64,000 nucleotides of DNA from Arsenicicoccus sp. oral taxon 190 (GTDB lineage Bacteria; Actinomycetota; Actinomycetes; Actinomycetales; Dermatophilaceae). Shown one piece after another: positions 57,508 through 64,000 of this stretch (within the stretch, counting starts at the first letter, position 1; each line of letters opens with the position of its first letter). The stretch is from NCBI RefSeq assembly GCF_001189535.1, contig NZ_CP012070.1, positions 620,001 to 684,000 of the forward strand, written 5' to 3'. The notes beneath the pieces are model-generated. The model saw only the letters and a list, made by a program, of their open reading frames with translations, did no database searches and had not been told where the DNA came from. A program made the translations under genes and the position numbers.

Positions 57508-59201
57508 GACAGGGCCTCGTCGTCCACGCGGGTCGTCCACTGCGCGAAGGTCTCGTCGCCCTGCCGGTCAGCGACGTACCGGCGCACGACCCGCTCGACG
57601 TAGTCACCCAGCTCGGCCTCGGTGACCTTGTGCCCACGGATCTTGCGGCCGAAGCCCGCCTCGGCGCCCAGCTGACCACCGAGGTGGACCTGGTATCCGG
57701 GGACCCGGTTGCCGTCGGCGTCGCGCACGATCTGCCCCTTGAGCCCGATGTCGGAGGTCTGGATCCGGGCGCACGAGTTGGGGCAGCCGTTGAGGCTGAT
57801 CCCCACGGGCTGCCCGAGCTGCGGCTCGACGTCGGCGAGTCGCTCCTCGAGCTCCGCGACGAGGGCGGTGGCGCGGTCTTTGGTGTCGACGATCGCGAGC
57901 TTGCAGAACTCGATCCCGGTGCACGCCAGGGTGCCTCGGCGCCAGGCGCTCGGGCGGGCGGGCAGCCCGACCGCGGCCAGGTCGGCGACCAGCGCCTCGG
58001 CCTGGGCGGGGTCGACGTCGAGGACCACGACCTTCTGCAGCGGCGTGAAGGCGACCCGCCCGCCGCCGTGGCGCTCCACCGCGTCGGCGAGACCTCTCAG
58101 CGTGGTGCCGCGGACCCGCCCCACGGTGGGGGCCACGCCGACGTAGACGCGACCGTCCTTCTGCTCGTGGATGCCGACGTGGTCGATCGGCGCGCTGGGC
58201 GCCTCGGCGGCGGGGCCGTCGACGAGCGCGCGGTGGAGGTACTCCCCCTCCAGGACCTTGCGGAAGCGCTCGGCGCCCCAGTCGGCCATGAGGTACTTCA
58301 GGCGCGCGCGGTTGCGCAGCCGGCGGTAGCCGTAGTCGCGGAAGATCGCGCAGACGCCCTCCCACACCTCGGGGATCTCCTCGAGCGGGACCCAGGCGCC
58401 GAGCCGCTGGGCGAAGTGGGCGCTGGTGGACAGCCCGCCGCCGACGAGCAGGTCGAAGCCCGGACCGTGCTCGGGGTGCACGACGCCGACGAAGGAGACG
58501 TCGTTGATCTCCGGGACGGTGTCCCACTGCCAGGAGATGGCGGTCTTGAACTTCCGCGGCAGGTTGGACAGCTCGGGGTTGCCGATGTAGCGACGCTTGA
58601 TCTCCAGGATCGCCGGGGTGGGGTCGACCAGCTCGGCCGCGGCGATGCCCGCGACGGGGGACCCGAGGATGGCGCGGGGCACGTCGCCGCAGGCCTCCGT
58701 CGTCGACAGCCCCACCTCCTCCAGGGCGCTCCAGATCGCGGGGACGTCCTCGATGCGGACCCAGTGCAGCTGGATGTTCTGCCGGTCGGTGACGTCCGCG
58801 GTGCCGCGGCCGTAGCGCTCGGACACGTCGGCGATGGCCCGCAGCTGCGGCAGCGTGAGCGCCTGGCCGTCGACGCGGATCCGCATCATGAAGTACTCGT
58901 CGTCCAGCTCGTGCGGCTCGAGGGTCGCGGTCTGCCCGCCGTCGATGCCGGGGCGCCGCTGGGTGTAGAGCCCCCACCACCGGAACCGGCCGCGCAGGTC
59001 GTCGCTCGGGATGGACGCGAATCCCTCACGGGCGTAGACGTCCTCGATGCGACCCCGGACCGCGAGGGGGTCCTCCTCGGCCTTGAACGCCTCGTTGTGG
59101 TTGAGCGGCTCGCGCTGGCCGAGAGCCCACTGGCCCTCGCCCTTCTCGGTGCTCGCCGAGGGCCGTCGGGCCTGGTCCGAGCGGGTGGTCGTCGCAGTCA
59201 T
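57504..59201 (-). CDS. Assimilatory sulfite reductase (ferredoxin), NirA/SirA-type
   Basis: A 565-residue siroheme/4Fe-4S enzyme reducing sulfite to sulfide. It has the Tyr and Cys that form the covalent link in mycobacterial SirA (RWWGLYTQRRPG and TEACGDVPR), the siroheme-Fe-S cysteines TLACTGIEFCK and GCPNSCAR, and the TDRQNIQLHW and FPRKFK-type NLPRKFKTAIS blocks. Its head in the sulfate operon favours sulfite over nitrite. GGAGG lies 5 bp before the ATG. First structural gene of the operon; 168 bp upstream is the stop of a Cys-containing leader peptide. Confidence 0.93.
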   Translation of the reverse strand: MTATTTRSDQARRPSASTEKGEGQWALGQREPLNHNEAFKAEEDPLAVRGRIEDVYAREGFASIPSDDLRGRFRWWGLYTQRRPGIDGGQTATLEPHELDDEYFMMRIRVDGQALTLPQLRAIADVSERYGRGTADVTDRQNIQLHWVRIEDVPAIWSALEEVGLSTTEACGDVPRAILGSPVAGIAAAELVDPTPAILEIKRRYIGNPELSNLPRKFKTAISWQWDTVPEINDVSFVGVVHPEHGPGFDLLVGGGLSTSAHFAQRLGAWVPLEEIPEVWEGVCAIFRDYGYRRLRNRARLKYLMADWGAERFRKVLEGEYLHRALVDGPAAEAPSAPIDHVGIHEQKDGRVYVGVAPTVGRVRGTTLRGLADAVERHGGGRVAFTPLQKVVVLDVDPAQAEALVADLAAVGLPARPSAWRRGTLACTGIEFCKLAIVDTKDRATALVAELEERLADVEPQLGQPVGISLNGCPNSCARIQTSDIGLKGQIVRDADGNRVPGYQVHLGGQLGAEAGFGRKIRGHKVTEAELGDYVERVVRRYVADRQGDETFAQWTTRVDDEALS

Positions 59202-59369
59202 GGGTCCTCCGGGGTGCCGGAGACCGCAGCCCGGTCTGGCGGGGCGGCCTGGGAGGTCGAGGGGTGGGAGCGCGTATGCCGACCCCGTGTGCCACCGCGT
59301 CGCGGGTGGGAGGTGGCGCGGGTGCAGGCGACGCGGCGGAAGGCGGTGCGGGTGGGAGCCGTCGGCCGG

Positions 59370-59486
59370 TCAGGCCGGACAGGCCGCGCACACGCGACGA
59401 CCGAGATCGACGTGACGGCGGGTCACGGCGCGGAAGTCGGTGGCGTCCATGACGACGATGCTGCCACGGCGGGGCGGCATACGCAT
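59370..59486 (-). CDS. Cys-containing leader peptide of the sulfate operon
   Basis: A short frame upstream of sulfite reductase. From ATG 59486 it gives 38 residues, or 26 from ATG 59450, ending VTRRHVDLGRRVCAACPA-stop. The RRHVDLxR motif is that of the short peptides annotated as putative leader peptides before actinobacterial sulfur genes, and the CAAC near the end fits cysteine sensing by ribosome stalling, a mechanism shown for mycobacterial poly-Cys upstream frames. TATGGT (minus strand, 59494-59499) lies 7 bp before the 59486 ATG, which would make the mRNA leaderless. The 168 bp between peptide and sulfite reductase contain the possible hairpin AGACCG-N5-CGGTCT. Confidence 0.6.
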   Translation of the reverse strand: MRMPPRRGSIVVMDATDFRAVTRRHVDLGRRVCAACPA

Positions 59487-59551
59487 AACCCAGACCATAG
59501 ATCCGGATAACTTCTCATTATGCGAACACCCGGCCGCCCCCCCACCCCACA

Positions 59552-59602
59552 CAGATCGTGGACGTCTTGTGCCGCGGGGGGATACAAGACGTCCACGATC
59601 TG
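59552..59602. terminator. Long hairpin; copy 2 of a dispersed element
   Basis: A perfect 19-bp stem (arms 59552-59570 and 59584-59602, core AGATCGTGGACGTCTTGT) with a 13-base loop, 35 bp after the end of the osmoprotectant-binding protein gene, which it probably terminates. The arms are almost identical to those of the hairpin at 29026-29072. Confidence 0.75.
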
Positions 59603-59636
59603 GCGAGAAGGGGATGAGGGGACGCGGCGAGCGGGC

Positions 59637-60569
59637 TCAGCCCAGGGAGTTGGCCTTCAGCCACTCGGTGGCCACGTCCTCGGGCTTCTTGTGGTCGACC
59701 GACACCTTGGTCAGCATGTCGGTGAGGCCCTGGGTGTCCAGCTTGGCGGAGACGGCGTTCAGCGCCTCCTTGCCCTTGGCGTCGAGCTTGCCCTTGACGG
59801 CGAGGGGCAGGACGTTCTGCGCGGCGAAGAAGTTCTGCGGGTCCTGCAGGACCACGAAGTCGTTGACCTTGATCGCCGGGTCGGTGGTGAAGATGTTGGC
59901 GAGGTCCACCTGGCCGTTCTTGAGGCCCTGCACCGCGAGCGGCCCGCCGGCGTCAAGCTTGCGGAAGCCCTTGAACTTCAGGCCGTAGGTCTTCTCGAGG
60001 CCGGGGATGCCGTAGGACCGGGACTGCCACTCGGCGGGGCCGCCGATGGTGAGCTGCTCGGCCTTGCCCTTGAGGTCCGCGATGGACGTGACCCCGAGCT
60101 CGCCGGCCTTGGCCTTGGTCATCACCACGGCGTCCTTGTCCTCCGCCTTGGCCGGGTCGAGGACCTCGAGGTGCGCCGGCAGGGCGCCCTTGAGCTCGGT
60201 GAGGATCGCCTCGGACGTCTGGGCCTTGGCGTCCTTGTTGACGTAGCGGTCCAGGGCGCCGGAGTACTCCGGGATGACGTCGATCGAGCCGTCCTTGAGC
60301 GCCGGGATGTACGTCTCCCGGGACCCGATGCCGAGCTTCTTGTCGACCTTGACGCCCTTGGCCGACAGGGCTCCGGCGTAGATCTCGGCCAGCAGCTTGG
60401 ACTCGGGGAAGTCGGCGGACCCCACGGTGATGCCGCCGCCGCTGCCGGAGGCACCGGAGCCACCGGCGGACGACGAGCTGGTGGCGAGGGGGTCGCTGCC
60501 GCCGCCGCACGCGGAGAGCCCGAGCGCGAGGGCGACGCCCGTGGCGATGGTGAGGGTGGTGCGCGTCAT
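59637..60569 (-). CDS. Glycine betaine/osmoprotectant ABC transporter substrate-binding lipoprotein
   Basis: A 310-residue lipoprotein (signal peptide with lipobox LSAC, Cys21) of the OpuAC/ProX family. It has ITVGSADFPESKLLAEIYAGAL, KLGIGSRETYIPALKDGSIDVIPEYSGAL, GGPAEWQSRSYGIPGLEKTYGLKFKGF and GLKNGQVDLANIFTTDPAI, the pattern of OpuCC/OsmX-type binding proteins with an aromatic choline or betaine cage. GAGGAG lies before the ATG. Last gene of the four-gene transporter operon. Confidence 0.92.
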   Translation of the reverse strand: MTRTTLTIATGVALALGLSACGGGSDPLATSSSSAGGSGASGSGGGITVGSADFPESKLLAEIYAGALSAKGVKVDKKLGIGSRETYIPALKDGSIDVIPEYSGALDRYVNKDAKAQTSEAILTELKGALPAHLEVLDPAKAEDKDAVVMTKAKAGELGVTSIADLKGKAEQLTIGGPAEWQSRSYGIPGLEKTYGLKFKGFRKLDAGGPLAVQGLKNGQVDLANIFTTDPAIKVNDFVVLQDPQNFFAAQNVLPLAVKGKLDAKGKEALNAVSAKLDTQGLTDMLTKVSVDHKKPEDVATEWLKANSLG

Positions 60570-60589
60570 GGTGGTCTCCTCCAGGTTGG

Positions 60590-61378
60590 TCACGCCGCGG
60601 GCGCGGTCGTGCGGTCGGGGGTCGAGGACTCGTCGGGCTCGGGGGCGGTGGGGTCGGTGGTCCGTATGCCGCGCCTGCTGCGTCGACCGGGGCGGCCCGC
60701 CGCGCCGCTCAGGCCGGGCGAGACGACCAGCCGTTGCGCCGCCGCCAGCAGCAGGTCGACCAGCAGGGCCAGGGCGGCCACGAGGATGCCGCCGCCGGCC
60801 ATCTGGGCGTAGTCGCGGGCGGCCTGCCCGTCGATGAGGTAGCGCCCGAGGCCCCCGATGCTGACGGTGGCCGCGATGGTGGCGGTCGCGATGACCTGCA
60901 TCGTCGCCGAGCGCAGGCCGGACATGACCAGCGGCATGGCGCAGGGGATCTCGACCTGGCGCAGCACCTGGCTGCCGGTCATGCCCATCCCTCTGGCCGC
61001 GTCGCGCGCGGCCGGGTCGACCTGCTCGATCCCGCTGTAGGCCCCCGCGAGGACGGGGGGGATGGCCAGCACGACGAGGACCAGCACGACGGGCACGAGG
61101 AAGGCGGCGTCGCCGTGCAGCCGGGGGCCGAGCAGGATGATCGCGAGGAAGAGCAGCCCCAGGGTGGGGATGGAGCGGGCGCCGTTCAGCAGGTTGACGA
61201 CGACGATGCGGCCCTTGCCGGTGTGCCCGATCCAGAAGCCGACCGGGATGGCGATCACTGCGGCGAGCAGGACCGTGACCGCGGTGTAGAGGAGGTGCTC
61301 GAGCAGCCGGGTGGGGATGCCGGCGGGGCCGGACCAGCTCGCGGGGTCCGACAGCCACTGCAGCAGCGAGGCGATCAT
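60590..61378 (-). CDS. Osmoprotectant ABC transporter permease (second)
   Basis: A 262-residue permease with six membrane segments and the EAA loop GAYSGIEQVDPAARDAARGMGMTGSQVLRQVEIPCAMPLVMSG typical of OpuCB/OpuCD. The last about 40 residues form a basic, Pro-rich cytoplasmic tail absent from many homologues. It overlaps the upstream permease gene by four bases (ATGA) and is followed after 20 bp by the binding-protein gene. Confidence 0.9.
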   Translation of the reverse strand: MIASLLQWLSDPASWSGPAGIPTRLLEHLLYTAVTVLLAAVIAIPVGFWIGHTGKGRIVVVNLLNGARSIPTLGLLFLAIILLGPRLHGDAAFLVPVVLVLVVLAIPPVLAGAYSGIEQVDPAARDAARGMGMTGSQVLRQVEIPCAMPLVMSGLRSATMQVIATATIAATVSIGGLGRYLIDGQAARDYAQMAGGGILVAALALLVDLLLAAAQRLVVSPGLSGAAGRPGRRSRRGIRTTDPTAPEPDESSTPDRTTAPAA

Positions 61379-62022
61379 GCCGGGGCCCCCGTCCCTCGAC
61401 GCCAGGGGGTCAGGGCCCGGGCGAACAGGTTGATGACGAGGTCGAAGAGGAAGGCCAGCAGGACGCACGCGACGATCCCCACGACGATCGGGTCCATGAA
61501 GGCCGTGGAGAACCCGTCGGTGAAGAGGGTGCCGAGCTGGGGGACGCCGATCAGGGCCGCGACGCTGACGATGGAGACGTTGCTGACCGCGGCGACCCGC
61601 AGGCCGCTGGCGATCACCGGGACCGCGAGGGGCAGCTCGACGGTCAGCAGCCGCCGCACCCGGCCGATCCCCATCGCGGTCGCGGCCTGGCGCACGTCGT
61701 CCGGGACGGACCCGAGGCCGTCCACGACGGTGCGCACGAGCAGCGCGACGGTGTAGAGGGTCATGGCGACGACGACGTTGGTGGGGTCGAGGATCTGGGT
61801 GCCGATGAGCAGCGGCATGAGGATGAAGAGCGCGAGCGACGGGATCGTGTAGAGCAGGCCGGACCCGATGACCAGGGGCTGCCGCAGCCAGCCGAAGCGG
61901 GTGGCCAGCCACCCCAGCGGCAGCGCCACGAGCAGCCCGACGACGAGGGGCAGCCCCGCGAGCCACACGTGCTGGCGGACCAGCACGAGCACGTCGGACC
62001 AGTTGTCCTGCAGCCAGGTCAT
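61375..62022 (-). CDS. Osmoprotectant ABC transporter permease (first)
   Basis: A 215-residue OpuCB/D-like permease with five or six spans. MTWLQDNWSDVLVLVRQHVWLAGLPLVVGLLVALPLGW is a standard family start, and VDGLGSVPDDVRQAATAMGIGRVRRLLTVELPLAVPVIASGLR is the EAA loop. It overlaps both its neighbours by four bases, so translation is coupled from the ATPase to the second permease. Confidence 0.92.
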   Translation of the reverse strand: MTWLQDNWSDVLVLVRQHVWLAGLPLVVGLLVALPLGWLATRFGWLRQPLVIGSGLLYTIPSLALFILMPLLIGTQILDPTNVVVAMTLYTVALLVRTVVDGLGSVPDDVRQAATAMGIGRVRRLLTVELPLAVPVIASGLRVAAVSNVSIVSVAALIGVPQLGTLFTDGFSTAFMDPIVVGIVACVLLAFLFDLVINLFARALTPWRRGTGAPA

Positions 62023-63134
62023 GGTCGCGCCTCGGCGTCGGCGGGGGTGCGCTCGATCTCCTCGAGCACCTCGGTCGCCCGCACCGTCCCGACGAAGACG
62101 CCGGCGTCGTCGACGATCACGCCCTTGCGCGTCGGCGAGGACAGGGCTGCGTCCAGGGCCCCGCGCAGCGAGCCGGACTCCCGGGCGGTCGTCCCGCCCC
62201 GGTGCAGCACGTCGCGGGTGACGGCGTCGCGCACGGCGGCGATCCGGACCCATCCCTGCGGCCGCCGCTCGTCGTCGAGGGCCAGCACCCAGTCCTGGCC
62301 CGCGGCCGCCTCCCGCAGGGACGCCAGGCTGTCGCCGAGCCGCACCGTCGCCTCCTCGTGCAGCCGCAGCCGCGGCGCCCGCTGGAAGGCCAGCCCGCGG
62401 TAGCCGCGGTCCCGGCCCACGAAGTCGGCCACGAAGTCGTCGTGCGGGTCCCGCAGCAGCCGCTCGGGCGTGTCCAGCTGGGCCAGCGCGCCACCGACGC
62501 GCAGCACGGCGATCTGGTCGCCGAGCTTGACCGCCTCGTCGATGTCGTGCGTGACGAAGACGATGGTCTTGCCGAGCTCGCCCTGCAGGCGCAGGAACTC
62601 GTCCTGCAGCTGCTCGCGCACCACCGGGTCCACCGCGGAGAAGGGCTCGTCCATGAGCATCACGGGCGGGTCGGCCGCCAGCGCGCGGGCCACCCCGACC
62701 CGCTGCTGCTGACCGCCCGACAGCTGCGCGGGATAGCGCTTGGCCAGGGCCGGGTCGAGGCCGACGAGCTCCATGAGCTCCATCGCCCGCGACCGGGCCC
62801 GGCCCTTGTCGGTGCCGAGCAGCCGCGGCACCGTCATGACGTTGTCGAGGATCGTGCGGTGCGGGAAGAGGCCGGCGTGCTGGATGACGTAGCCGATGCC
62901 CCGCCGCATCTCGTCGGGGTCCATCGACCCGGTGTCCGCGCCGTCGATGCTGATGGTGCCGCTGGTCGGCTCGATCATCCGGTTGATCATGCGCAGGCTC
63001 GTGGTCTTGCCGCAGCCGGAGGGGCCGACGAAGACGGTGATCTGGCCGGTCGGAGCCTCGAGCGAGAGGCCGCCCACGGCGGTGGTCCCGTCGGGGTAGG
63101 TCTTGGTGACGTCGTCGAACCGGATCATCGGCAC
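62019..63134 (-). CDS. Osmoprotectant ABC transporter ATPase with CBS region
   Basis: A 371-residue ABC ATPase of the OpuCA/ProV type. Walker A GPSGCGKT, Q-loop VIQHAGLFPHRT, signature LSGGQQQRVGVARALAADPPVMLMDEPFSA and the H-loop FVTHDIDEA are intact. After residue about 250 there is a CBS-like region (RDVLHRGGTTARESGSLRGALDAALSSPTRKGVIVDDAGVFVGTVRATEVLEEI), the ionic-strength or c-di-AMP sensing part of OpuCA. The GTG start at 63134 has AGGGA 5 bp upstream; an ATG two codons later is possible. First gene of the operon. Confidence 0.92.
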   Translation of the reverse strand: MPMIRFDDVTKTYPDGTTAVGGLSLEAPTGQITVFVGPSGCGKTTSLRMINRMIEPTSGTISIDGADTGSMDPDEMRRGIGYVIQHAGLFPHRTILDNVMTVPRLLGTDKGRARSRAMELMELVGLDPALAKRYPAQLSGGQQQRVGVARALAADPPVMLMDEPFSAVDPVVREQLQDEFLRLQGELGKTIVFVTHDIDEAVKLGDQIAVLRVGGALAQLDTPERLLRDPHDDFVADFVGRDRGYRGLAFQRAPRLRLHEEATVRLGDSLASLREAAAGQDWVLALDDERRPQGWVRIAAVRDAVTRDVLHRGGTTARESGSLRGALDAALSSPTRKGVIVDDAGVFVGTVRATEVLEEIERTPADAEARP

Positions 63135-63250
63135 TCGCTTCCCTGGGCCGCCAGGACCCTTCGTCGTGGAGAGAGTCCATCACACGCCACCGACACACGT
63201 CAGGATGCAACCCCGTTCGTCGGGCTTCGGGTCGGCATACGCTAGGGCCC

Positions 63251-63853
63251 ATGGGCACCGAAGGCCGCCTCCGCGCGGTGCTGCTGGACCTGGACGGCAC
63301 GCTCGTGGACCACGGGGCGGCGCTGGCGCGCGCGTTCGCGGAGGTGGGGCGCGAGCTCGACGTGGACTTCACCGGCCTGGACCGGGCGGGGGTGCGGCCC
63401 GCGCTGCCCGGACGCCACGCGATGGACCACTTCCGGGCCGCCTACGCCCGCGCGATCAGGCCGTATGCCGACGCCCGCCCCGTCGTCGACCAGCTGCTGG
63501 AGGCGGGGTTGCGGGTCGGCATCCTCGCCGACGGCGGCGACGAGGACCTGGGGCAGGCGAGCGCGGCCCTGGCTGCCCTCGGGGTCGCCGCCGACCAGGT
63601 GACCCTGCTGACGCCCTCGGACTTGCCGGCCGCCCGCCCGGACCCGCGCGCCTACCTCGCCGCCTGCGCCGCGGTCGGCGCGAGCCCGCAGGAGACCGTC
63701 GTCGTCGGGGACGACCACGCGCTCGACGTGCGGGGCGCGCTGGACGCGGGCCTCGCCGCGGTCTGGGTCAACCGGCGCGACCGCCGCGACTCCGAGGACG
63801 CCCCCACCCTGCCCACCCTCGACGGTCTGCCTGGGCTCCTCGCAACGCTCTGA
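63251..63853 (+). CDS. HAD-family hydrolase
   Basis: A 200-residue haloacid-dehalogenase-like phosphatase. Motif I is LLDLDGTLVD (nucleophile and acid Asp), motif II ILADGGDED, in place of the usual T/S-N-G, motif III K/R is less clear (PAARPDPRAYLAA has the position of the KPDP motif with Arg), and motif IV VVVGDDHALDVRGA. It is the small alpha-helical cap subtype (phosphoglycolate-phosphatase/YjjG-like). Substrate unknown. It diverges from the transporter operon. The remaining 147 bp to the window end hold nothing I can assign. Confidence 0.82.
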   Translation: MGTEGRLRAVLLDLDGTLVDHGAALARAFAEVGRELDVDFTGLDRAGVRPALPGRHAMDHFRAAYARAIRPYADARPVVDQLLEAGLRVGILADGGDEDLGQASAALAALGVAADQVTLLTPSDLPAARPDPRAYLAACAAVGASPQETVVVGDDHALDVRGALDAGLAAVWVNRRDRRDSEDAPTLPTLDGLPGLLATL

Positions 63854-64000
63854 CCTGCGGCGAAACGGTTTGCTGAACGACGCAGGGTTTCATCCCGGCA
63901 CCGTGGGTATGCACCGGCCACCCACGTGACGCCCTTCCGGCGTCGCCTCGCGCTCCAGCCCCGGGCGCGCCACCAGGCACGACACCGTTCACCCTAAGAG

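Noticed and set aside
63854..64000. Possible gene or RNA at the window end
   Set aside because: Short frames there have no signature and no tRNA or riboswitch fold is apparent; too little sequence to judge.

Overview
The window is a very GC-rich (roughly 72%), gene-dense chromosomal segment of an actinobacterium. Supporting signs are a GTP-type PEP carboxykinase, a mycobacterial-type dCTP deaminase, an Rv0338c-like Fe-S reductase, a FadE5-like acyl-CoA dehydrogenase, a DUF5709 protein, many GTG starts, apparent leaderless promoters and the actinobacterial sulfate-assimilation operon. A member of the Micrococcales (Dermatophilaceae/Intrasporangiaceae) is my best guess, by inference only.

Layout. 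1-2.4 kb: the end of an endonuclease VIII-like glycosylase, a lipoprotein esterase and a DMT-type membrane protein. 2.5-21.4 kb: one large exopolysaccharide locus. It holds an initiating polyprenyl-phosphate sugar transferase, a flippase, two glycosyltransferases, a WcaF-like acetyltransferase, GDP-fucose synthesis (gmd, fcl), a secreted beta-helix protein, and three Wzy-like polymerases and three Wzz-like chain-length proteins arranged in three sub-operons. Two of the Wzz proteins carry kinase-like C-terminal domains that have lost the P-loop lysine or the whole P-loop. 21.6-25.5 kb: malic enzyme, a DUF5709 protein and an orphan NRPS condensation domain fused to an adenylation-domain remnant. 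25.6-26.3 kb: tRNA-Arg and a 125-bp tandem repeat. 26.3-29 kb: a WecG/TagA glycosyltransferase and pckG.

29.1-35 kb: a two-component system with a cupin gene, faced by a Gly/Pro-rich membrane-anchored protein across an intergenic region carrying five helically phased CCGACAC repeats, then a GT39 mannosyltransferase-like protein. 35-40 kb: an acyl-CoA dehydrogenase, tRNA-Ser(GCU), an LCP cell-wall ligase, a cold-shock protein, tRNA-Ser(UGA) and two tandem YtxH-like proteins. 40-42 kb: cysE and cysK. 42-45.3 kb: a membrane Fe-S oxidoreductase whose tail repeats DPWDD seven times. 45.4-53.8 kb: UspA, a hydrolase, dcd, tRNA-Gly, a degenerate-GGDEF/EAL protein, a FadE5-like dehydrogenase, an ArsR regulator, a VIT1-type transporter and a DUF2231 protein.

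53.8-59.5 kb: a sulfate-assimilation operon (sulfite reductase, zinc ribbon, cysH, cysC, cysD, cysN) in which each gene is translationally coupled to the next. It is preceded by a short Cys-containing leader peptide that is a likely cysteine-sensing attenuator. Together with cysE and cysK it gives the path from sulfate to cysteine. 59.6-63.1 kb: a glycine-betaine/osmoprotectant ABC transporter. 63.3-63.9 kb: a HAD hydrolase. Many operons end in long perfect hairpins; one hairpin family occurs twice as a dispersed element.
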